From assembly GCA_013396655.1 (NCBI GenBank), contig WBMV01005958.1, positions 707,727 through 771,726 on the forward strand: a stretch of 64,000 nt of DNA, in the 5' to 3' direction. Shown here in pieces: positions 44,601 to 55,407 of this stretch. The stretch comes from Campylorhamphus procurvoides (taxonomy: Eukaryota; Chordata; Aves; Passeriformes; Dendrocolaptidae). How positions within the stretch are numbered: position 1 is the first letter of the stretch; the number at the start of each line of letters is the position of its first letter. Under the pieces are notes generated by a model. That model was given only the letters and a program-made list of their open reading frames with translations. It was not told the DNA's origin and ran no database searches. The position numbers and the translations under genes were made by a program.

Positions 44601-47600
44601 GACAAAAGATAAGATAATCCTTATTACCTGCAGGTATTACACCTACCACCCTACTGGTTCAGGAGTAAACTATCAGGAATTTGGCAAAACAAAGTTTTAA
44701 TTCAGGTATCTAGCAGATATAACCACCCTTCTCTCTTTGCACAGAGACAAGCTGTAACTGGCACTAAGGTAGATTTGGATCTTACCATGTAACTTCAATT
44801 TGAGAGGCCTGATATCCCTTAAAGAAGTTGTGTATGCAGCATAACATCTCACAGATTCTGCAGTTCTGAAAATAATTTTTTTAATAACTTAACATATCAC
44901 AAAGCAGTCCTAGCCTCCTGCAAGATGCATCAGTTCTCCTAATAGCTCAGTTTTGTTCTATAAGTCAAGAGATTTCTCAATTGAGCAACAACAGTTTTAG
45001 AATGTGAAGATGTTAAGTGCCCCAGGCTGTTATAAAAAGTCTGTACTATTTCCAGCTTTAAAGAACTTGAACACTGTTTATTTTTTAACTACACACAGTT
45101 ATACCTCTTTTGCCCCTCAGAGCTTTTTCCAAGTCCACTTTTATACAATAGTAACCAAGAAAATCTTAAGAACTGGAAAACACTGAACGGATACCAGTAC
45201 TCTTCTCCTACAGAAGCACATCACACACTGTGATTACCACCAAAAACAAATCGTGTTTTCTGTGTTCCTCAAACAGCACAGACAGTCTGAAACAATGTTC
45301 CAGTTGGAGGAAAGTTACCAAGATAACACACTACTCGAAGCATCAAAGAGTGCAATGAAATTCAGAGCAGCTAATGCTTATTTTAACATTAGTTCTGATT
45401 ATTTGCATATACCTACTTTAAGACATATTTCAGCATATTATTTAGCTTTGGGAGAAATTCTACTCTTTCAATATTTGAATATCAGAGGACACCAGTGCAA
45501 ATAGTACATGAAATTTCAAGACCCGAGTAAACAGCAGGAGGAGGAAATAGCAGGATGAGGAAAGGATGTATTTGTATTTTCCTAAAACACAGTCCAAGGC
45601 ATAAAGAACTATAAAGAGTTTGAATAAATGCCAAACTAACTTCATATTCTGTTTTCCACTACTTATCTTCGGGACATTTTTGCTCAAAAAACCCCAAAAG
45701 CAACATCAAAAGCCCCACTAACCCCACCTCCAATAAAAACAGTGGTACCATGAGGCATTTCTCTAGTAATGCTCCCCTGGCTTTCTGTAACAAGGGATGA
45801 GGGCCAGACTTGCATTTGAAGAATATTTATGTAATTGAATCTAATCTCACTTTGTCCAGTCCCTTTTTGAAACTTTATATTTCCAACTTTCATGAATTAT
45901 ACTGGTTCCTCAATTTTTCACACCCCATGAACTTGAAATGATTTGCTATTACCATACAAGAGAAGAAACCTCAGGAGAATATAACAAAAGAAAACTGATG
46001 CCATTTTCTCTATATACATTTGTCATATCAGCTATATAATGAACTTTTATCTGTCGCCGCTCCCCCTTCTCTTTGGTCATTTTTGATATGACAATAACAA
46101 AAACGAATCTTTTAGTACATGAATAAGAATTTATGGAGACTTTTTTGGGGCTTATATCAATGAGGCTTGGTGTAAGGTGCAAACCACAGAGTACACTCAG
46201 TTTTGCACCAAGACTATAAAGTCATCACACCCCCCACGCAAATGATGGCTTTGAAGTCAAAGAACAAAGCAAGACTCCACTTGCAGCCTCTGAAACCTCA
46301 CCCAAGTCACAACCAAGCAGAGAGAACGTGTTCCAACAAGGTTCTTCTGCAGCATAAGCCACAAGTGACCACACTACATCACCATGACTCCAAATCTCAG
46401 AGATAAGAGTCAGCCTTGAGTCGGTGAGAACACCATCCTAACAAGCTTGTCAGGAGACAATCAGATTATCCTCAAGGTGCAATGCACAGACCCTGCAGCT
46501 AATCTGAAGGGATCTGTGAGAGCACTGCATTTAAATTTCTCAGACTACTACCACCACCTGGACGTCAGCAGGTTTTCATGTTATGCAGAGTCTTGCTTTT
46601 CAAAGCAATCAGATAACGCAGAACGTTTAAAGGCATTGCTCAGAGAAGTTAACTTGTCAAAAGCTGCAGCAAGAAGGTGGGGAAATCCCTACTACATTAA
46701 AGTTTGTAAAAGCTTAATGAGAGCCCAAAACTGCCTACTTCTAATAGCCGACTTGACTGCTGTCCTGACACTGCTGTCGTCAGCTTTCATCTGCGGTATT
46801 AAGAACAGTTCTTTCATTTGCTGCTGGATATCTGAGTATCACAGTTCCAGAATTCCAGAATCTTCAAAGTTATGTTTCCTGTCTAATTTGACTAATTTCA
46901 GGCGTTCCACTCCCTCTCGCTCTTTCAGCAGAAAACAAAAACCACCAGAATGCATTATTTAAAATAACATCTATGAAACAAATGTTTCATTGTCTTTACA
47001 TTGCTGCTTAGGAATATTGCAGCAATACCCACAAAGTTTGCATCAAGTCACCATTTCAAAGTAACTCAACCATAAAAAAATCACTTTTAACTTCATTGAA
47101 ACCAGCTTATGTGAAATTCCTCCTTGACAGAATACTTACAGATGCAAGAGATACCAGCAGGTCTTCACTATCTCTTAATAAGTACTTCCAACCCCAGCCA
47201 AACTGCTGAAGTCCCAAAACCCTCCTCTGGAAACTGATCTAATTTTTCATCCATTTTAAGTGAGTCAAGTACCAGTAAATCTTCAGATCATCCCAACCAT
47301 GTCCATATTTTAAGTTATTATAAGTGTCTCCTGCAAAAGTTCTGGGTTTAATTAAGATATTTAAATACTGTGCACCTACTGAATTCACTGCAAGTTAGGC
47401 CTAAATATTTTCTTTTTACCTGTTAAAATTAAATCTTTGGATTGGCTGAAAGAATGTTCAGTTTCATATTTTAAGTGTTTCTATACAAGATCAAGAAAAG
47501 CCCTCTAGTCATTATGAAAAGTATTCTGTAAACTCAATCCCAGGTTTAACGTATATTCCAATTTTTCTACAGGTATAGCATACTTGAGTTTGGTCATGAT

Positions 47601-50600
47601 TTTCTATAGGGAGGAAAAAGCAACAGAGCTCCCCAGGTGCACCACACTTATATAAGGCTATTTAAACCATGACAGTGCCCCTATAAATTGGTCCATCATG
47701 GTAATATCCCCATTCTATACTGGCATACCTGCTGTCACACTAAGCATCTATGAAGGTGCTTTTCACTGCACATGGAAAAAAAACCCCAAGAACCAACCAA
47801 ACAAAAAACTTGTGATGAAAAGAGTCCGTTTCTTTAACAGTAAAAAGGGGTTGGATTTTTGGTTTTAGGGATTTTTAGTTACTGAGGTTTCACACTGACA
47901 ACCAAGGGTAAGATCTCAACTCACTGTAAGAACAAACATTAAAGTTTAATACGCTGGTATTTGAGGGCTCATGATAGCAGAAGTGACCTGTTTTTCCCAA
48001 TCTGTTAGTACAAAAAAATTTGTGTGTCATTTTCAGATCAGTTCAAGCTGTAGAATTATGACATTGCAAATTTGTTAGGGTTATTCCCAGAGCTGCCAGC
48101 TTCTGATTTAAGAACTTCAGTTTTTAGTTACCCTTGACAGGCTTCATCTTGAATGAACAGCAAATTATAAAGAATCCACAGAAGGGGTTTAACCAAGTGT
48201 CAGCAGAGAAATATTTCTTGGAAGAAAATTAATTGCCATTCATCACATCAATTACAAGTTTGGGAGGTACAGTTCCATGGCAGTTTAAAACAGTTTCAGT
48301 CATAGCTGACTCATTCCTGTAATTTATTCCTTCCCCTACAAACTGCACAGTCCCATCCTACTTTTGCACTGATAGGATTGTGGTGAATCAGTTCAGGGAG
48401 CTAAAGGACCGATAAAACCCCGTAACAATAAAGCAGCAATTAGTTTTCAGCTGCCTCACGTCACCAGATGTGTTTGCTACTGTGCTGCACAACCCCCAGT
48501 ACCAGTGCAGGAGCATCGGGAAGACTCCCACAGCCCAGAGCACAGCAGACCCCATTTTTTCATCAGCTTAAGCTTCCATGTACCAGCACATTGCTGGTAC
48601 AGCCCAACACTGCTGGTCTTCTTCCCCCCTCCACCCACAGAGGTCCCACAGGTAGGGCCAGATAAGCTCCAGCATTGATCCACCAGAAGCAGAGAGTGTT
48701 TGGGCAACCTCATCCCTAACAAAATGCACCAGGGGTCTGAACTTCTCTAACACTTTTTGTAACCAACTCAACGGGTTTGCCACTGAATTGGCGTGACCCA
48801 CCCATTGCTGCTGCTCCTGCTGCGGTCTCTCTTTGTTCAGGGTCCGTTTCAAATGGAGTGTTGGCTGCCCATAATTACTAGAAAGCTAAGGAAGTGAACA
48901 ATGAACTACCTTCCTCCCAGATTCTTCGTACTTGGATGGGTGCTACTTCCGGTAACACATTGCAAACGTGACTCATGCTTTCAAGGGACATTTAAAGAAA
49001 TGAAGTCTGCTGAACAGGCACGGTATTACTTCTTACTTTGGTGCTGTATTTGAAATAAAAAAGGTGATTTAATATACCTATTCGAGATGCAGATAACCAT
49101 AATTTCCACAAACAAGACAACTCATCTCCTCCTGGTATCTCTTCCAGTTGTATCTTAAAACCAGTAATTAGTATTGCCTTAACCATATTTCAACCACCTT
49201 TATGTCTGCATAGAGAGCATACACTGTTTAGTCAACTAACAAAACCATCCTTCAAGCACTATACTTCAAGTCATCAAAACCTCACCTCTACTTAGCCTTC
49301 CTGCCCATGGCAGACTCAGGCACAAAACACACCACTAAAAACTATGTTTCAAAAGCAAGTACAGTGTAACCTGGTATGTCTGATGAAGTAACTACCTATC
49401 CCTGATGACCACTACTATGCTTTTGGGTTAAAAATGAACAAGCGCTGGTTCTCAATTTGATTTCCACAAGCTCTTGCTTTTGCAGCCAGGGGCTGGGTGA
49501 TGGGATGCAAAGCTGGGGCTTCCCAGCCAGCTCAAGCCATATTTCCCTGCAAGAGCTTTGTGGTTGCTCAGAAGTCAATTCAAACCAAATTCATACTGTG
49601 AATATTCATGTCAGAATTCTGGGATCTGCCTCTGAACTTACAGTACTGTACTAAACACGTGTTTGAGAACACAAACCCTACACTTCCAAATGCAAATAGA
49701 TGAAAAACACTTTTGCCTTCAACAGGTTTTGCTTTCAGGTGTAATTAACAAGTACAGTGAAAGTTATTAATCTTTCTGAATAATTCATTTAAAGTTCAGA
49801 AAAATCAGTGGAGTTCACAGTCCTCCTTCAAACTTAAAAAACCCAAGATACAGATCTTGTTCTAGCCTATCAAGTTTATGGAAAAGGAAACAGTTTCTCC
49901 AGAGCTTTAGGCAGCTAAAGATGCATATAAGTACCGGGTGGATTTTGTAAAAGATCTTTAAGCCGGTTAGGCAGCTACTCCCATTTTTGTTAACAGCAGA
50001 TAATCATCTAACCCGATTAGAGATCTCTAAATCCAAGTAGTACCTTCTGTACCTGTTACTTGCACATCCATGTGAAATATCCACTAGGTTTGTGAGTGGT
50101 TTGGCCAATCAACTTTAAACTGGTTTGCATGTCTTTTGTTTTTATTCAAAAGCAAAACAACAGTGTGCATCAATTTCCATCTCAAAGACAACCTTCCCTT
50201 ACCAGTTTCTAATATTTAAACATCAGATTAAAAAATATAATTGCTCAAGCAAGATAAAGCAGCTATAAATTCAGAGTACAGTGTGACATTCGGCTGCGGC
50301 TCTCCTTAAACTCAGAAGAATCCCACCCCTTCCCAGGCCATGAATTCACATATTTGCATAGTTCACTGTATCACATTCTGTATAACCCTCAAGACAAGCA
50401 AAGAGAAAGGGTATTTCTCAACCCGCTTAGCTCCTCAATTCAGTTCACAACACAGCTGTACCAGCACATGAGATGGGGGGGCAGAGACGATAGCACTGCC
50501 TTAGCCACTCCTGCCCCCAAACTGCACCAGGATACAGCAGGATGCTCCCGGCAGGAAAATCGGCACAGGCTGAATGGCAGGAGAATGGCAGGAAGCTGCA

Positions 50601-51594
50601 CATCCCACACACCTCGATGGGGCACATCAACTCTCAATACCACGCTTCTACTGTAATTTCCATTTAAAATGCGCATATCCTCTGGTGGTTCATAACCCAT
50701 TGAGACGCTGAGAATTAACCTTTTATAGAAAAATTAGTTATTCCCACCCACAAATCAAGATTTCTTGCTCATATGATTTAGGTAGTTGATTTACAAATTA
50801 AGTGATTTAGTCAATTCACTCTCAGCCTAACTCTTCTGTGAGCCTACAATGAAACAGTTGCTACATTTCAGAAGTTACTTACAAAGATGGACAAAACTAG
50901 TTCCAAATTAAGTGCTTTTCAACTCTCACTATTGTATTTCTCTCAAAAAACCAAAACTTTCTTAACCAGTTGCTGATGAAAATTGTTTCATCAAATTCTC
51001 CCTTTAAAAATCTCAGCACCACACCCATCACACACTGGGATTCTTTTCCTTACTTAAATGCTAATTGCCTCTCATGAGACACCAATCATTCTTTTGCACA
51101 GTTCATCACAAGACAGTTTAATGATCCAGTCTTTTCTCTGGGTTTTACATGATCTGGAGACTTGGGGAGGTTTACTTAGTCACCTTTTAAATCCTGAAAG
51201 GCCCAAGAGAAAGATACAAGCAAAGAGCAAGATCAGACCCAAGATACCTGTCAGTTCTTCCTATGCAGAAGCAACACGTGACTGAAAAAATCTGACGTTT
51301 ATTCGCAAACTTCTGGTTAGTGACTTGTTCACTCTGTGCTAAAATGACAGGAAGAGCTTGTATTTCATTCTATCACCATCACCTTTCCTTTTTTCCTTTT
51401 TTTTTTAATCTTTTCTGGTTTTTAAGCATATAAAGGGTACTTGCTTACATAAAAGGATAAAGCTGTGAAGTAGTATCAAACTGATAAAACACATCTATAT
51501 ATATTTGTGAGGTCAGAACATGGCATAACAGGGAGATTACAAAAGCAATTTTTGTTAACTGCACTCACAGGCACAAATTCTTCTCTAAACCAAA

Positions 51595-51665
51595 TCATGC
51601 AGGGTCAGAAGTTGGACTCCAATTATCCTTGTGGGTCCCTTCCACCTTAGGATATTCTGTGATAA
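51595..51665 (+). mobile_element. CR1 3' tail fragment
   Basis: The segment AGAAGTTGGACTCCAATTAT then CCTTGTGGGTCCCTTCCACC then GGATATTCTGTGAT matches the conserved end of avian CR1 elements. Only about 70 bp remain. Confidence 0.8.
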
Positions 51666-53685
51666 GCACTTGTCTGAACATAGCCTAAGACATATCAGAA
51701 ACATCAAATACTAATCCCATGATTGCTCGTGCACACAACCACAACCACCTAAATTAATTGTTAACACTTTGGTTAAAAAAATGCTACCTTACAAACTCCC
51801 TCTAGGGACTAAAATTGGTATACTTGAAAAAAAAAATTAAAGTTTAAATTTAAAAAGTAAATAGATACCTACCTCCTTCAAAATTACTTACACACTTCCA
51901 CTATAGAGTAATAGAAAATGTAATATGGAGACATATTAGGGAAAAAAAATCCCAAACCAACAACCTATGAAAGGGACAAAGATGGTTTCAAGCTTTAGGA
52001 AGGTGATAGATCCTGACGGCCTTCAAGAAACAGTAACATGAAAACGAGACATGTTAAAATGCTCATTATTTAAATGAAATGCATACTTTTTCTATATTCT
52101 GCCTTTTCTACAAAAACATACCAAAAAACTTGTTGCCACGATAAGAACAGTCTGGCCAACATCTTCCCCCCATCCTGCCTTTGACCTGTTCTTGGCCAGT
52201 TTTAGAATTATACAGTTTTAGAAGCTTTAAAAGTGTGGCAAATCTACGAGAAGCCTACCAGGCTCTAGTCTTTCAGTGCTTCAGTGGAAAAGGAAGAAAT
52301 TAATGGGATTTTTACAGCAGGACATAAAGATCTGGAATGTCAACCCTTGATGTATTTCTGACACAGCTGCTTAGTCACTTGCCATCAAAAGGCACCAATC
52401 TGACAGCACACAGAAAAAGTCCATCAAGTAACTAACTTTGTGAAGTTTCACAAGGTGTCTGAACTAAAGATTTTACAAGATAATCTGACACGTATTTGTC
52501 AAAAACGAAGTAATCTGCTGAAAAAGAACAGGTTACCAAAGAGGTTGGCTGAGGATTTTAATTGACACTGTTCAACCTTTTTCCTACCCTTTAGTTAATT
52601 TGGAGCAATAGGACTGTACAGATTTCGGTCAAGTGCACGTGTAAACGACAAGTCATCAATGCTTCTTGACTGTTGTGATAATGACAGTATTGGCTGTGAT
52701 AGGAGACATGTTACAACAGGATCAGCACTGTCAGAGTCTTTTGTCACCACCATTTGTTCTCCTTCAACTGGATTTACAAAGCCAACAGGAAAAATCACTG
52801 TCGGAGCCAGTCCCACTACAAAAATAGCTGCACCAGGTGGCAGTAAAATGACAATTCCTCACGGTCTCAGCATTGACAAGTCACCATGGAGGAGCGTTCT
52901 TTGCTCTCCAAGGAGTCTGGTGGGTAGGCAAGAAGATGAAGACTCAAATCCTGCTTTTCTTCCCCTCTATATATACTGTGACTTGTTCATAGACACAGTT
53001 GCACAATTTGTCAGCATGAAATACAAAAACACTTCAACCACTTCTTGTTTTTTATCAAACACCACTTTTTTTTTCTGAGCAAACACTGCTTCTATACTGA
53101 TCTCCTCAGCAGCGTTTTCATAACTCAGAAGAATTAGAAAATTTCAGGAGGAGCTTCCAGGCAATAACAATAAATTTTTTGACCACCCACAACATTGTGT
53201 TCATTAGGAACAAGCTCTAGGGAGAATAACAAGTTTTACTTATGAGACAGGGCATCAGACAGCTCGATGCACTCCCACTCATCTAATGCATGACCTTCAA
53301 AACAAGTCCCTTCAGCAGTGTTACCTTGCTGCTGTACCTCGCTTTTCTGCATTCTCCTTGTCTTTTTATAGTACATGGGGAAAAGAAACGAGCACAAATC
53401 CATGCAAAGCCACTTTACAGATGACAAAATTATTTTCAATAAATCTTAGTTTTTGGCTAGAATGCACAGCCATACCACAACTGTGCTGCACAACATCTCC
53501 TGTAGAAAGGCACACGTTCAAAGCAAGCAGCAAAACCAGGAGCTGCTTTAAGCAAAAGTATTTTCATTCTAACCAACAACATTGTATTTTTAGGTATATG
53601 ACAGACATTCTGTATTTCAATCCACCTCCATGGCAATACTGTTTTTCAAAGATTTACTATTGTATCAAGTTGCTCACAGCCCCGG

Positions 53686-53707
53686 AAAAAAAAAAAAAAA
53701 AAAAAAA
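53686..53707 (+). repeat. 22-base A homopolymer
   Basis: An uninterrupted A run in the B3GNT2 intron. No processed pseudogene or SINE body was recognised in front of it. Confidence 0.9.
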
Positions 53708-54586
53708 CCCACATTAGAAATGACATCTGCTGAATGAGAAAAGCTGATTCTCTGTTTCGTTTCCTCCACGCATTTCGTAATAATTCGGAACTAATTCAAC
53801 TCCTCCAGTAGTTTGTCAGGCATTAGGCTGGTTAAGTGACAGAGCAGCCCTTGCCAGCAGACCTTTGAAAAAATCCCGACTGTAGCACTCACCGGGGTGT
53901 CATCTGCTCTCCCACCCCACCCTGCACACACGCCTTCCTTCGGTGACACCACCAGAACCCGACGCCAAAGCGGAACTGCAAGAACACGAAACCGTTTTAA
54001 GCAGCTTTCAGAGGGAACCACATTCCGGGCTCTCTCTTTAAGGCTGGGGAGGAATAGCTTACCAGAAATTTCCTCAAAGGAGAACGCTGTAATCAACAAC
54101 TTTAAGAGTATATATCTTAGCATGTAATTTTATGCATGCATCTTTCCGTGCCCAGATTAAACTCTTCTGTGCCCAAACCCACTTTCTCTGTCTAAAACGT
54201 ATTTAAAAAAACAAAGAAAAAACCACAGGGGAAAAATAGCCCCAGCTGAACCACGTAAACTCTTCATTTGCATGGTTAAAACTAAACATTAGTGTTTAAT
54301 AATCAACTCCAAGAGCACTGAGCATTTTGGGAAGCCGGATTAAAGGGTTACTCAAGTAACTTTCACCACGAATTTTTGCAGGATGACTAATGAATTGCGA
54401 GCTGCAGTTTAGCCACAATCAGAGCGAGGAACCTGAAGTCCCCCTCCCCGCTCCCGACAGGGTACAGACCGTCTCAGGAAGTTTAAAGGACTAAAAAGTA
54501 TCATCTTGGGAAGGAGCACATATATCCAAGGCCAATTGCGGCAAAAACATAATTTTCCCCTTTCAGCTTCACGCAGGTCCATACCG

Positions 54587-54806
54587 TAGAAGCCACCACC
54601 TCAGCACCATACCGCAACATCCTGACGCTTTTGGCAGATGATAATCCCCAGCCCACTGGGTTCCTGAAGAGCCGAGATGAGCCCCGGGGCTGAGCGATGT
54701 GCCCGCTCCGCACCCCCTGTCCCTGTCCCAGTCCCTGCCCTGTAGCCAAGGCAGGGATTGCAGCAGCAGCGCCCAGCACTGCAGCGAGCACAGCCCCGGG
54801 CTTACC
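54587..54806 (-). other. Possible alternative noncoding exon of B3GNT2
   Basis: On the minus strand a strong acceptor tract (GTGTCTCCCCCCAG) sits just above 54810 and a donor-like CTACG|GTATGG near 54587. Position between the promoter and the coding exon would fit an alternative 5'UTR exon. No transcript evidence. Confidence 0.2.
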
Positions 54807-55219
54807 CTGGGGGGAGACACAGCTCACGGCTCCGAAAATTAAACATAAAAATAATAACGATTACAAAAGAGGCGAACACGAGGTCTGGCTGAGCCGGCCT
54901 CAGTGTCACCACATGTGCGGGGCTGCCGGGGCAGCCGCTCCGCGTGGTTCCACCCCACCCTCCCGCTCCCGACACCTCCCATTCGGGGCAAAAATAAAAA
55001 AAAAATCCCCCCCCAAAACCCCAAGCCCTTAAAAAAACCCCAAAATCCCATCACAAACCCCAAGTCAACGTGTTATCTGCGAGCGCTCGGCGCCCACCGG
55101 GCAGCGACGCGAACAACCCGGGGAGGGGGGGGAGCTGTGAGGAAGGGAGACCTCTCCCCCTGGAAAGGAGGCGAAAATTAAGTGAAATATTTTAATTTTG
55201 AACGTTTCCCGGTCCGTAC

Positions 55220-55284
55220 CTTGCCGGGCAGCCGCGTGTCTCCGCCGGGGCTCGTCCTGCTGCTGCCGCCCCCGCATCCACCAT
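55220..55284 (-). promoter_or_regulatory. Upstream ORF start in the B3GNT2 leader
   Basis: The ATG at 55284 (context AGCATGG, A at -3 and G at +4) opens 21 codons plus two bases to the donor at 55219. Joined to the coding exon it continues RYEK and stops at TGA, which overlaps the main ATG as ATGA: 25 codons in all. Depends on the inferred splice. Confidence 0.4.
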
Positions 55285-55360
55285 GCTGCTCCCTCTGCCC
55301 GCGGGGCTCCCGCTCCGGCCCCGGCCCCGGCCCCGCACCTGAGGGCGATGCCGCCGACAG
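55220..55360 (-). other. B3GNT2: Probable noncoding exon 1 of B3GNT2
   Basis: On the minus strand GCCCGGCAAG is followed by donor GTACGG at 55214-55219, a good GT donor in the CpG island. The upstream boundary (start site) is not visible and the given end is approximate. A competing donor, CCTCAG|GTGCGG, lies at 55338 and would give a shorter leader. An upstream ATG lies at 55284. Confidence 0.45.
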
Positions 55361-55361
55361 C

Positions 55362-55407
55362 GGAGGGAGGAGGGAGGAGAGAGGAGGGAAGGGAGGAGAG
55401 AGGAGGG
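55362..55407 (+). repeat. 46-nt pure purine tract in the promoter
   Basis: A run of GGAGGGA/GGAGAGA-type units with no pyrimidine on the plus strand. It lies at or just upstream of the likely B3GNT2 transcription start. Such tracts can form triplex or quadruplex structures. Confidence 0.85.

Larger units (their letters stand above)
41658..55219 (-). other. B3GNT2: B3GNT2 first intron
   Basis: About 13.5 kb between the acceptor of the coding exon and the favoured first-exon donor. It holds a short CR1 tail at 51595-51665, a 22-base A run at 53686-53707, AT-rich DNA and, near 54.6-54.8 kb, a possible alternative noncoding exon. No other coding exon is recognised in it. Confidence 0.6.

Noticed and set aside
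46447..46962. 171-residue plus-strand open frame in the B3GNT2 intron
   Set aside because: No domain or splice context recognised; length is compatible with chance.
53600..53707. Processed pseudogene ending in the 22-base A run
   Set aside because: No recognisable coding or SINE sequence precedes the A run, and CR1 does not leave poly(A) tails.
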